Of a stretch of DNA of 38,747 bases, positions 7,990 to 16,303 are shown piece after piece. The notes under the pieces are model-generated. The model was given only the letters and a program-made list of their open reading frames with translations. It searched no databases and was not told where the DNA came from. Origin of the DNA: Ignisphaera sp. (GTDB taxonomy: Archaea > Thermoproteota > Thermoprotei_A > Sulfolobales > Ignisphaeraceae). Both the position numbers and the translations under genes were made by a program. Each line of letters begins with the position of its first letter. The stretch's first letter is position 1. Location: the NCBI GenBank assembly GCA_025058535.1, contig JANXEL010000028.1, positions 1 to 38,747 of the forward strand. Reading direction: 5' to 3'.

Positions 7990-8976
7990 ATGGATATAAC
8001 TGTTGAGAACCTGGTTAAGAAATATGGCAGTGTAGATGCAGTTAGAGGTATAAGTTTCAGTGTTATGAGTGGCGAGATATTTGGTTTTTTAGGACCTAAT
8101 GGTGCGGGGAAAGACAACGACTATAAACATACTAGCTACAGTACTTAGACCAACGTCTGGAAGGTTTGTGGTAGCGGGACACGATGTTGTTACAGAGCCA
8201 CATATTGTTCGAAGACACATAGGTATAGTTTTTCAAGATCCTTCCCTAGATGATGAGCTTACCAGTACGAGAACCTCTACATACATGGTAGGCTGTATGG
8301 TATTAGCAAGACCTCTCTTGAGGAGCGCATAGCAGAGATTCTAAAGTTTGTTGAATTATATGAATTCAAAGACAAACGCGTAAGAACCTATTCAGGTGGT
8401 ATGAGGAGGAGGCTGGAGATTGCTAGAGCTGTGCTCCATACACCGCAGGTATTATTTCTGGATGAACCAACGCTTGGTCTGGACCCCCAAGCAAGAATTC
8501 ACATATGGGACTACATAAAGAGGTTAAGGAACGAATACGGTACAGCAGTCTTTCTTACAACACACTATATGGAGGAAGCTGAAATGCTCTGCGATAGGGT
8601 TGCTATCATAGACCATGGGAAAATCATCGCACTGGGTTCACCAGAAGAGCTGAAATCCATGATAGGCAACGATGTGATATACATCAAGATTGATGATCTT
8701 AACCAAGACACGTGCAGTAGACTATCCATAGATGGTGTACAGAGTTGTAAAGTTATAGACAGTGAAACCATGGTCGTACAAGTTAGAAAGGCCTCCGAGG
8801 CAATACCTGAAGTTCTAAGGTACTTAGAGAAGAGTGAAGTAAAGGTGAAGGAGGTTAGCTACAGAAGACCATCGCTAAACGATGTATTTATCCATTCAAC
8901 TGGTAGAGGAATTAGAGATTCTGAGGGTGAATTTATAGATGCAGTTAGAATGAGACGTAGAGCCAGAATGAGGTGA
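7990..8976 (+). pseudogene. ABC exporter ATP-binding protein, two frameshifts
   Basis: An ABC-2/DRA-type drug-export ATPase of about 328 residues when repaired. Segment 1 (from ATG 7990) ends in the Walker A GPNGAGK. An extra A in GGGAAAG (8110-8112) moves the frame; segment 2 holds [16 protein letters not shown] and the Q-loop VFQDPSLDDEL. A missing base near 8264-8266 returns to the first frame, which carries YENLYIHGRLYG, the signature YSGGMRRRLEIARA, Walker B LFLDEPTLGLDP and the H-loop LTTHYMEEAE. The region between the two shifts contains a stop in the original frame, so the pair does not restore a full protein. Either a true pseudogene or sequence error. Confidence 0.85.
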
Positions 8977-8984
8977 TGTTGATG

Positions 8985-9773
8985 ATGGAGGCCATGTACA
9001 TCATGATGTATAGGCAGCTGAAGAGGTTTGTGAGAGCTGGATCAAGGGTTGTAGGTATGGTTGTAAACAATGTTATATGGCTTGTATTCTTTGGATTAGG
9101 CTGGGCTTACACCCTAAGAGGCCCTGCAGCATCAGCGCTATTTGGAGGTCTGGACTACCTAACCTTTCTATTACCAGGAGCATTCGCAACATCAATATTT
9201 CGGGCAAGCTTTATGAGTGGAATTTCCGTAATATGGGATAAGCAGTTTGGCTTCTTGAAGGAGGTATTAGTTGCTCCTGCCCCTCGATCTCTAACAATAC
9301 TCTGTAGAGCTGTATGAGATGCGCTGGTATCTGTAGTAAATGGGTTTATAATGCTGCTACTAGGCTTTCTACTAACTCCTAACCTCAACCCACTAGCCCT
9401 CCCAATAATTTTGGGGCTTGGTCTAATAGTAGCGCTAGGCTCTTTACGTCCATGGGCATAGCAATAGCATCTGCAATGAGGAGTCCTGAAGGGTTTTCAA
9501 ATCATAGTGGGTCTACTAACCCTTCCAATAACTCTACTTAGTGGTTCGATGTTCCCACTATCGAATGCTCCACACTGGATGCAGACATTCGCTCTAGCGC
9601 TGCCTCCAACGTATGCAGTGGACCTCATCAGACACCATTTGGCTGGTGTAAGCTTTCTAAATACTATACATCCATGGTTGACACTGGAGATGGAGCTTTT
9701 GCTGCTGGTGGCAGCATCAATAACTCTAGTAGTGATTGCTATAGAGATGTTTAAGAGGACAACAGTTGAATAG
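8985..9773 (+). pseudogene. ABC-2 type exporter permease, stop codon and two frameshifts
   Basis: Integral membrane partner of the ATPase, about 262 residues if repaired, with roughly six membrane segments. AGGTGATG (8971-8978), overlapping the ATPase stop, is an excellent Shine-Dalgarno for ATG 8982 or 8985. The frame is broken by TGA at 9315-9317 (probably from GGA: the following residues DALVSVVNGF continue in the same frame). A one-base loss near 9438-9442 and an extra T in TTTT (9494-9497) shift it away and back. The ABC-2 motif FLKEVLVAPAPRS and the C-terminal LSGSMFPLSNAPHWMQ are recognisable. It ends just before the convergent deacylase gene. Confidence 0.85.
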
Positions 9774-9774
9774 T

Positions 9775-10254
9775 TTATGCTGAAATATCCGCAGTTACCG
9801 GCCTCACTACATTAATGAGATCTCTGCTGCTCATGACGACTAACCTGTTCCTTTTACCACCACCTCCCCAGATTACATCCAATGTAAGCAGAGTGCTGTC
9901 CGCAACCACTACTAGTCTCTTAATACACTCAGATAGCGGTGAGACTGCACCAACCTCAAAGCCTGTATACCTCTTTACCTCATCAGGATTGGCCATTCTG
10001 ATGCTCTTAGCATTCAGCACTGCTGAGAGCTTCCTGTAGTTCAATCTCCTATCTCCAGGAAGAATGACCGCCACCGGTTTACCATCAACCATCACCAGAA
10101 GAGTCTTTATGATGCTGCTCGGCCTAGCTCCAGATAGCTGGGATGCTTTTTCAACTGTTTCAACTGTATCACTAAATTCTTTCAGCACCGCACCAATTCT
10201 GTATCTAGCTATGAAAACCTCCACATCATCCCTGCATGTATCCATGGATGCCAC
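9775..10254 (-). CDS. YbaK/ProX-type aminoacyl-tRNA deacylase
   Basis: A 159-residue stand-alone editing domain of the YbaK/ProXp/INS family, which hydrolyses mischarged tRNAs in trans. The family pattern is visible: IIKTLLV with the conserved Lys, AVILPGDRRLNYRKL, GFEVGAVSPL and a final strand region VIWGGGGKRNRLVV. Which mischarged tRNA it clears cannot be told. Start GTG 10254 is favoured because TAGGTG of the upstream marC end gives a Shine-Dalgarno; ATG 10245 is possible. It follows marC by 10 bp and is probably co-transcribed with it. It converges on the broken ABC permease (1 bp apart). Confidence 0.85.
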   Translation of the reverse strand: MASMDTCRDDVEVFIARYRIGAVLKEFSDTVETVEKASQLSGARPSSIIKTLLVMVDGKPVAVILPGDRRLNYRKLSAVLNAKSIRMANPDEVKRYTGFEVGAVSPLSECIKRLVVVADSTLLTLDVIWGGGGKRNRLVVMSSRDLINVVRPVTADISA

Positions 10255-10264
10255 ATAGACGCAC

Positions 10265-10864
10265 CTATAGCTTGGCTATGAATTCTCTTATCCCACCTAT
10301 AAACATCTCCACCGCAAAGGACGCTATTATTATTGACATGAATCTGCCTAAACCATGTATAAACGTCTCCCCTGCCAATCTCGTTATCCTATTAGAAAAC
10401 CTAAGTATGATGTAAGTGTATATGAACGCCATATAGGATGCTGTAAGTGTGTTTAGAATTCCATATAGTCTGGAGGATGTTACCAATAGTGTTAGAGTAC
10501 CAGGTCCTACAATCAGGGGAGTCGCTATAGGTACAATCAAATACTCCCCAACTCTTATCTTCTCAGGTTTGTGTCCCGTTATAAGGGTATCTATAGCTGT
10601 TGCCATAAGTATAATACCAGCCGCCATTTTGAGTGACGAAATGCTTATACCGAATATGAGCAGGATGTAGCCTCCTACGGTGGAAAAAATTGTTAAGAGT
10701 ATAAAAATGGCAATGGACGCCCTATTTATGAGTCTGATAGCCTCCCTACTATCTAAGGGAGATATTACATCTAGAAGTGCTGGAACGGCTGCCAAAGGAT
10801 CCATTATGGCAAAAAGCTGGATGGACAGCCAAATCACGGTCCAGGGATCTACCACGGTGAGCAC
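10265..10864 (-). CDS. MarC-family integral membrane protein
   Basis: A 199-residue protein with six hydrophobic segments. The MarC/NAAT pattern is visible: FAIMDPLAAVPALLDV near the N terminus, an ATPLIVGPGTLT loop mid-protein, and a C-terminal GGIREF. One studied archaeal member was proposed to move neutral amino acids, but the role of the family is unsettled. Start GTG 10864; TTTTAAAA at 10894-10901 is the likely TATA box, placing the start within a few bases of the transcript end. It is the first gene of a two-gene leftward unit with the YbaK-type deacylase. Confidence 0.88.
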   Translation of the reverse strand: MLTVVDPWTVIWLSIQLFAIMDPLAAVPALLDVISPLDSREAIRLINRASIAIFILLTIFSTVGGYILLIFGISISSLKMAAGIILMATAIDTLITGHKPEKIRVGEYLIVPIATPLIVGPGTLTLLVTSSRLYGILNTLTASYMAFIYTYIILRFSNRITRLAGETFIHGLGRFMSIIIASFAVEMFIGGIREFIAKL

Positions 10865-10893
10865 CCTTAATGTTTGGGGGAATTTCAGCTCAA

Positions 10894-10901
10894 TTTTAAA
10901 A
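10894..10901 (-). promoter_or_regulatory. Probable TATA box of marC
   Basis: TTTTAAAA centred about 33 bp before GTG 10864 on the minus strand; predicts a nearly leaderless message. Confidence 0.45.
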
Positions 10902-11066
10902 GCATATGGTCTGAACTCACTCAGCGAAAATATTCTTATACAGAACGTATGGCCATTTTAGCAGATGGCTGAAATGCTGTTATTAAAGAAATATGTGATG
11001 GCGTGGTTGTTGCCCCACACTCATCTCGTAAGATGGTTAGCTTGGCGATGCTGACAAGAAGGTGGT

Positions 11067-11156
11067 ATGCGGCTGGGCGAATACGATCCCGTAGGGCTAT
11101 TCCTCAGAGATGTAGATGAGGTTGTAGCCCACATACTCGAATTTCGCTCCATGTAG
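11067..11156 (+). CDS. Possible 29-residue small protein or gene remnant
   Basis: ATG 11067 is preceded 1 nt away by AAGGTGGT, a Shine-Dalgarno-like run that is closer than usual. The frame encodes 29 residues with an acidic middle (LRDVDEVVAHILEF) that would make an amphipathic helix, then TAG. I recognise no family. It lies in a spacer otherwise without genes, about 80 bp before the EamA transporter. It could be a real small protein, the end of a decayed gene, or chance. Confidence 0.2.
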   Translation: MRLGEYDPVGLFLRDVDEVVAHILEFRSM

Positions 11157-11176
11157 GTTCACCAATATGTTACCTC

Positions 11177-11184
11177 ATAAAATT
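11177..11184 (+). promoter_or_regulatory. Probable TATA box of the EamA transporter
   Basis: ATAAAATT about 53 bp before GTG 11234; transcription would start near 11207, just ahead of the palindrome at 11215. Confidence 0.4.
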
Positions 11185-11214
11185 TTTATTGTGTTGATCT
11201 ACTTATTGCTGCTA

Positions 11215-11227
11215 TACACCTGGTGTA
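11215..11227. promoter_or_regulatory. Candidate operator palindrome before the EamA transporter
   Basis: TACACC-T-GGTGTA is a perfect 13-bp inverted repeat between the TATA box and the start codon. The right half also contains GGTG, but it is rather far (about 10 bp) from the start to be only a ribosome site. A repressor site is plausible; the regulator is unknown. Confidence 0.4.
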
Positions 11228-11233
11228 CCTGCT

Positions 11234-12121
11234 GTGATGGGTTGTAGGGTGGGCTACACCCTATTTTTTGTTGCTATGATTAGTATAGGCTCTGCATCAA
11301 TTCTTGTTAGACTCTCAGGAGCTTCTGCCGTAGCATGCGCATTTTGGAGGCTCCTTCTTTCTATTCCACCACTACTTCTGCTGTCAATCGCAAATCGTGC
11401 AAAACTCGTATACCACCCCTCATACTTAAGATGCTGCTCAAAGTACTTCATACTATCTGGTGTTGCACTAGCTCTACACTTTATTCTATGGATGGATTCC
11501 CTCTTCAGAATTCCAATAGGTATTAGCACCACCATAGTTGTTGCCTACCCTATTCACCTTCTCGTACTAGAAGCATTTACATTGAGAGAAATTCCCAGGG
11601 GTAGAGAGGCTGCAGGAATACTTATAGCATTTGCAGGAATAGGGATGTTTTTTAGCAACGCATACACCAATTCATCACTTACTGTAGTGGGTGTTCTAGA
11701 ATCTTTCATAGCGTCTATTCTAGCAGCAGTATACTTCTATACTGGTCGGCTCGCCAGGAAATCTCTCGATGTATACAGCTACGCTATTCCAACATATGCG
11801 CTTGGAGCCCTAACTGTAGCCATATACAACCACATCTTTATTAGAGATGACCTTCTACACCAACTCTCATCTTCATGGGCATGGCTGGTCCTCCTCGCCT
11901 TGGTGCCAATGATAGGCGGCCACACAGTTATGAACTATCTGTTGAGGTACTTTAAGAGCTCTATAGTGACGTCGATTGCACTGGCCGAGCCCATAATAGC
12001 TACACTACTCGCTATTCCACTGCTGGCTGAAGTGCCTTCGCATAACCAGATCGCAGCTCTGACAATAACGCTTTCAGGCGTAGCTATAGCTATAGGTGGT
12101 ACTCAAAACACTGAATTTTGA
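11234..12121 (+). CDS. EamA/DMT-superfamily transporter
   Basis: A 295-residue inner-membrane transporter with about ten hydrophobic helices arranged as two EamA repeats. The first repeat shows SASILVRLSGASAVACAFWR near the N terminus; the second ends in SSIVTSIALAEPIIATLLA and a terminal ITLSGVAIAIGG, both typical. Members export metabolites, amino acids or nucleotide sugars; the substrate is not readable from the sequence. Start GTG 11234 or the adjacent ATG 11237. It has its own promoter with a palindrome at 11215-11227, so expression may be regulated. Downstream DUF84 NTPase is in the same direction, 81 bp away. Confidence 0.88.
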   Translation: MMGCRVGYTLFFVAMISIGSASILVRLSGASAVACAFWRLLLSIPPLLLLSIANRAKLVYHPSYLRCCSKYFILSGVALALHFILWMDSLFRIPIGISTTIVVAYPIHLLVLEAFTLREIPRGREAAGILIAFAGIGMFFSNAYTNSSLTVVGVLESFIASILAAVYFYTGRLARKSLDVYSYAIPTYALGALTVAIYNHIFIRDDLLHQLSSSWAWLVLLALVPMIGGHTVMNYLLRYFKSSIVTSIALAEPIIATLLAIPLLAEVPSHNQIAALTITLSGVAIAIGGTQNTEF

Positions 12122-12202
12122 AGAAACATACCAACTCCCATCTACAAATTTATTTATTAGAAACACAGCTCTAGCTTAACCCACCACCTACAGGTGGCGT
12201 CC

Positions 12203-12730
12203 GTGGATATCTGCGTTGGCAGTAAAAATCCATCTAAGCTGAGAGGTGTTGAGAGGGCCTTCTCAACACTCTATGGGGGTGTGCATGTACATGACTACTC
12301 TGTTGAAGCCGATTTACCTCCTCAGCCATTCGGTTTAAATACGACCATGGATTGTGCCAAAATTAGGGCTTTAAGAGCTCTAGAAAGGAATGCTGTGTGC
12401 ACATATGGCGTTGGTGTAGAGGCTGGGCTGTTTGAAATTGACGGTGTATTCTACGATATTCAGGTAGCATATGTTGTTGATGTGAATGGAAGGGGATCCT
12501 ACGGATTTTCACCTGCTTTTAGAGTCCCGAATAGATTTGTAGAGCTTATTAAAAAAGGTGTGTATAGGGAGTTGGAGGATGCTGTTAATGAGTTCTACGG
12601 TACCAGAGGTATAGGCGATGCAGGTGGTTTTATAAAGCTGTTATCAAGATGCGTAGTTCTCCGTGAAGATCTGGTTTACTATGCTGTTCTAATGGCTCTA
12701 ATACCCTTCATTAATGCTGATGTGTATTAG
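12203..12730 (+). CDS. DUF84 inosine/xanthosine triphosphatase
   Basis: A YjjX-type (DUF84, Maf/Ham1-like fold) enzyme of about 175 residues that hydrolyses non-canonical purine nucleotides ITP and XTP, keeping deaminated bases out of nucleic acids. Visible motifs are VGSKNPSKLRGVERAF at the N terminus, the central acidic GVGVEAGL, and GTRGIGDAGG near the end. GTG 12203 is preferred as start because AGGTGG (12192-12197) sits 5 nt upstream; the frame also has GTG 12194, which would overlap that site. Its stop overlaps the stop of the convergent subtilase by 4 bases (TTAG). Confidence 0.88.
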   Translation: MDICVGSKNPSKLRGVERAFSTLYGGVHVHDYSVEADLPPQPFGLNTTMDCAKIRALRALERNAVCTYGVGVEAGLFEIDGVFYDIQVAYVVDVNGRGSYGFSPAFRVPNRFVELIKKGVYRELEDAVNEFYGTRGIGDAGGFIKLLSRCVVLREDLVYYAVLMALIPFINADVY

Positions 12731-15306
12731 CCCCCTGCCGCTCTTCTTATAGCTACAGCACCGACTACTGCGATGGCTATTGATGTAAGCGCTACTGTGA
12801 GAACCAAGTACATCATTCTCTCTATAAACTCTACATCACTATCTATTTCAGTTAATCTTCTCGCTGCATAGTTGATTGTAGGCTCGTAGCCAGCTAGATC
12901 TTTTTCAAGCTTCATAACATCTGCATCAAGTTTATCAATTCTATTTTTAGCTTCATCTAAACTTTCCAGCATCTCTGCCACCACCCTTGATACATTTTGA
13001 ATCCCTACATTCATTATAAGTAGGCTGCTATTAAGATCTTTGACTCTCACCTCAAGCTCTCCCATACCCTCCTTAACTGGATCCACAGCTAGAAGCTTTA
13101 TCGGAACTGGATAGCTTATGTTAACATATCCCAAAGTGATGCCTAGATTCAGAATAATGTCCTCCTCTTCAATAGGCTCCAATGCACTTATAGTGAACCA
13201 CAGTCTATATACACCATCATATATCTCAGTGATGTTCGCTACACTGCATGTTACCTCTCTATCATGAAGAGACTTAACATCTATATAAGTTACTGTTACA
13301 TTTGGATGGGCAGCTACTATATCTACATAGTCTATCACGTTAAATATGTAGTGCTGTTTAACGCTTACTGTAATTGGTAAAGCTATATACTCTCTAACTA
13401 GAGTTGTGTAGTTGTACACCTCAGTCCTGTTTATTATTTGCGTGACATCCCTTCTTTCCCCATTAACCACATCTATGGTGGTATAGAGCCTTATACTCGG
13501 TGTAGTAAAGTCCTGCAGCACAATGCTGTACCTACCTGGATGAACATACGGTACGGCTAGATGTGCTAGGTAGCTCCCTCTTAGGTTAGCCATACCTAGG
13601 GTTAGAATGCTGTCCTCCATGTATATGGCTATCAGATCACCTATCCCAAGCCCTGAAGCAGCTATATTGATAAACCTACCCACGGTTGCATTCCGTGATG
13701 GTAGGTGTATTGATGGTACTACCACTGCTAGCGTCTCCCCATAGTACAGGCCTCCACGATCTATGACAGTAACCTCGTTTCCACCTATATGCGTGGGTGG
13801 AGTCCTTACTGTAATCAATTTACCCGTTCTATGCACACCTCTATAAACCTCCACGCCAGCTATGTACACTGCTATTTCCATTCCATCTACAGCGCCTCTA
13901 ATACCTACATTCAGCTCTTCCCATAGAGCCACTGTAGAGGGTTCCACCTCTACCTCTATGCTATTGACCGTTCTACCTAGAGCTTTTGCAACCGCTTTGA
14001 ATGCATCAATTAGACCGTTTCCAGAACCTGCTACACTTATGTTATCTGCAGTAGACACTATAATGCTGTACACCTCCTCAACGAGTTTTGCACCCCTAAC
14101 ACCTTTAGATGCAAGTATTTCGCTAACCATAGCAGCTATACCTGCAACTATTGGAGTAGAAGCGCTTGTACCACTACCGATAGCTAGCAGCTCACCTGGG
14201 AAAGCCCCTGGAACATCTACACCAGGAGCAACTACATCAGGTTTTCTATACACTCTCTGGTACACTCCTTTAAATGGCCATGTTTGAGGAGGCTCAGGCC
14301 ACTCAACATCCTCATAGCTGCTGAACCACGCCACATTATTATCAAAATTCGTTGCTCCAACACCTATAACCCCCCATATATTACCTGGATTCGATGTAGT
14401 ATGCGGACCCGAATTTCCTATGGCTGCCACGGGCACTATTCCGTTCTCTATGAGCTTAGCTATAGCATGGAGGAATACATTGCTGTAATTTGCAGCTACT
14501 CCAAAGCTCATTGAAACCACAGTTGGTTTCACACCTAACTTTCTCCCTGTACAATCATATGGCTCTAGGCTCCACTCCAACCCTGCTAAAACCTGTGCCA
14601 CTGTGCCATACCCTCCTGGGAGAACCAGAGCAGCTATGATTTTAGCATTTGGTGCTACACCAAATATGTAGTTGCTCGTATCACCCCCAGCAGCTATACT
14701 CGCAACCCATGTGCCGTGTCCGTACGTATCCCTCGGATTGGAGCATACCGGTCTTCCCCTTCTATCAAATTCTATCCATCCCTTTAGCTTACCAGCTAGA
14801 AGCGGATGCGTAGGATCCACACCTGTATCGAGAATAGCTATCGTTGCTCCGTAGCCCGATACACCAAGATACCTCCAAACAGTATCAGCTCCAACCCTCG
14901 ATACAGCCCATGACCATGCGAGCGGTATGCCCCGCTCTCTAGTTTCTACCTGCCTAACTGATCCGTACACTCTGATGCTGCTCGCTGCTACGGCTATTGA
15001 TACGTTAGAGTTTGGCACAGCTTCTATACCTAGCGCTTCAATAATATCTCTAGACATAGTTGGGCATGTTAGTAAAGCAGTGTTAAAGCTTGTAAACACC
15101 CTCTCAATACTACACCCAATACCCTTCAAATTCTCTACATCATAGCCCTGGGGGTAAACTATTATCAGCTCCTCATAGTGCTGGAGAGCATGTGCAGCAG
15201 ATAGAGATGCGGTAGCACTGATTATGTAGATAGTCAGCAGTACCATCAATACTACCGCAGGAGCATTTACCTTTACATTACACACATCTACGCACCGTAT
15301 AGACAT
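12727..15306 (-). CDS. Membrane-anchored subtilisin-like serine protease (S8)
   Basis: An 859-residue cell-surface protease. Order: N-terminal hydrophobic signal segment (about 15-37), an inhibitor-like propeptide (to about 125), the subtilase domain with catalytic Asp160 (LDTGVD), His197 (GHGTWVAS), oxyanion Asn298 (GNSGP) and Ser381 (GTSAST), then about 350 residues of beta-rich domains. The end is a coiled coil (about 780-825) and one C-terminal membrane helix (about 833-853) with a short basic tail. I infer that the protease is tethered outside the cell by the C-terminal anchor. Start ATG 15306 is used, but the only TATA-like element is close, so GTG 15285 is possible. Divergent from ribokinase. 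Confidence 0.93.
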   Translation of the reverse strand: MSIRCVDVCNVKVNAPAVVLMVLLTIYIISATASLSAAHALQHYEELIIVYPQGYDVENLKGIGCSIERVFTSFNTALLTCPTMSRDIIEALGIEAVPNSNVSIAVAASSIRVYGSVRQVETRERGIPLAWSWAVSRVGADTVWRYLGVSGYGATIAILDTGVDPTHPLLAGKLKGWIEFDRRGRPVCSNPRDTYGHGTWVASIAAGGDTSNYIFGVAPNAKIIAALVLPGGYGTVAQVLAGLEWSLEPYDCTGRKLGVKPTVVSMSFGVAANYSNVFLHAIAKLIENGIVPVAAIGNSGPHTTSNPGNIWGVIGVGATNFDNNVAWFSSYEDVEWPEPPQTWPFKGVYQRVYRKPDVVAPGVDVPGAFPGELLAIGSGTSASTPIVAGIAAMVSEILASKGVRGAKLVEEVYSIIVSTADNISVAGSGNGLIDAFKAVAKALGRTVNSIEVEVEPSTVALWEELNVGIRGAVDGMEIAVYIAGVEVYRGVHRTGKLITVRTPPTHIGGNEVTVIDRGGLYYGETLAVVVPSIHLPSRNATVGRFINIAASGLGIGDLIAIYMEDSILTLGMANLRGSYLAHLAVPYVHPGRYSIVLQDFTTPSIRLYTTIDVVNGERRDVTQIINRTEVYNYTTLVREYIALPITVSVKQHYIFNVIDYVDIVAAHPNVTVTYIDVKSLHDREVTCSVANITEIYDGVYRLWFTISALEPIEEEDIILNLGITLGYVNISYPVPIKLLAVDPVKEGMGELEVRVKDLNSSLLIMNVGIQNVSRVVAEMLESLDEAKNRIDKLDADVMKLEKDLAGYEPTINYAARRLTEIDSDVEFIERMMYLVLTVALTSIAIAVVGAVAIRRAAGG

Positions 15307-15311
15307 AGCTT

Positions 15312-15331
15312 CACAAAAATTTTAATTTGTA
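15312..15331. promoter_or_regulatory. Shared AT-rich promoter between subtilase and ribokinase
   Basis: The short gap between the divergent genes holds one AT-rich block (AAAAATTTTAATTT, 15316-15329) that reads as TATA-like on both strands. It suits ribokinase (start 15359) better than the subtilase (start 15306). Confidence 0.4.
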
Positions 15332-15358
15332 GTGCTCCATAGAGTGTATGTGATTGAA

Positions 15359-16297
15359 ATGGTTGTTGTATCGGTGGTAGGAAGTATCCACATGGATTTC
15401 TATATTCGCCTACCTAAACTCCCACAGCAGGATGAAACTGTAGTTGGGTACGGATTCACCATGCTACCGGGTGGAAAGGGTGCTAACCAAGCTGTTGCAG
15501 CTGCCAGACTGGGTGCTGAAACCTACTTCATAGGTAGGGTTGGTAGGGACGTGTTTGGTAGTCAGCTCATAGATGCTCTAAAAATCAGTAAAGTAAATGT
15601 TGACTACATTACAATAGATGATACTACACATACTGGTGTCGCCTTTATCTTGCTCAATAGCAGTGGCGAGAATATGATAGCCGTTGCCCCAGGTACCGAC
15701 CACAGGATATCTAAGGACGATGTCAATAGGGCTGCGGATGTCATAGGGAGGTCTAACACAGTACTCCTTCAGCTGGAGATACCACTCGATACCGTTGTCT
15801 ATGCTGCCAAAATCGGGTGGAGAAGCGGGGCCCATGTTATTCTAAATCCTGCTCCAGCCATCCAACTACCGGAAGAGGTGTACAAATACGTATATGCAAT
15901 GACTCCAAACAGGGTTGAGCTTTCAATGCTCTCTGGAGTAAAGATTGAAGGCTTTAATGACATTATTAGAGCTGGTAGAATACTTATTGAAAAGGGTGTT
16001 AAGTATGTTGTCACCACCCTTGGAAGCGATGGCTCTGTAGTCATATCTGAGTATGGAGCCGTACACGTGCCTGCGTACAAGGTAAAGGTTGTTGACACCA
16101 CTGGGGCTGGCGATGTATTCAGCGCCGCTCTAGCAGTATTTATTGCTGAGGGTATGGATATCATTGACGCGTGTAGAATGGCTAATGCTGCTGCAGCTCT
16201 AAAGATAACCAGAATGGGTGCTCAATCAGCTCCATCCAGGGAAGAGCTTATACAGTTTTTAAAGAGCTATGACATGGCTGAAGTCGTGAGCAGGTAG
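15359..16297 (+). CDS. rbsK: Ribokinase-type PfkB sugar kinase
   Basis: A PfkB-family kinase of 312 residues that phosphorylates ribose or a related sugar at the expense of ATP. The first signature, GGKGANQAVAAARLGA, is close to ribokinase, and the second, DTTGAGDVFSAAL, carries catalytic Asp252. VVGSIHMDFYIRLPKLP at the start is the usual substrate-binding strand. I choose ATG 15359: GTGAT lies 5 nt upstream as a ribosome site and the protein then begins like relatives; GTG 15332 upstream in frame adds nine unmatched residues. A HAD phosphatase follows 6 bp later, so a sugar-phosphate pathway unit is plausible. Exact substrate uncertain. Confidence 0.85.
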   Translation: MVVVSVVGSIHMDFYIRLPKLPQQDETVVGYGFTMLPGGKGANQAVAAARLGAETYFIGRVGRDVFGSQLIDALKISKVNVDYITIDDTTHTGVAFILLNSSGENMIAVAPGTDHRISKDDVNRAADVIGRSNTVLLQLEIPLDTVVYAAKIGWRSGAHVILNPAPAIQLPEEVYKYVYAMTPNRVELSMLSGVKIEGFNDIIRAGRILIEKGVKYVVTTLGSDGSVVISEYGAVHVPAYKVKVVDTTGAGDVFSAALAVFIAEGMDIIDACRMANAAAALKITRMGAQSAPSREELIQFLKSYDMAEVVSR

Positions 16298-16303
16298 AAT
16301 GTA

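Larger units (their letters stand above)
10865..11233. other. Intergenic region between marC and the EamA transporter
   Basis: 369 bp holding the marC TATA box on the left and the EamA promoter and palindrome on the right. The middle (10965-11156) contains short frames in all three plus-strand phases, including the 29-codon frame listed separately, and may be a decayed small gene. Nothing else is clear. Confidence 0.4.

Noticed and set aside
9315-9317. Selenocysteine or pyrrolysine-type readthrough of TGA in the permease
   Set aside because: The position is an ordinary loop residue and the gene has two further indels.
8110-9498. Programmed frameshifting in the ABC genes
   Set aside because: The -1 sites lack slippery sequence or pseudoknot, and two shifts per gene would give almost no product.
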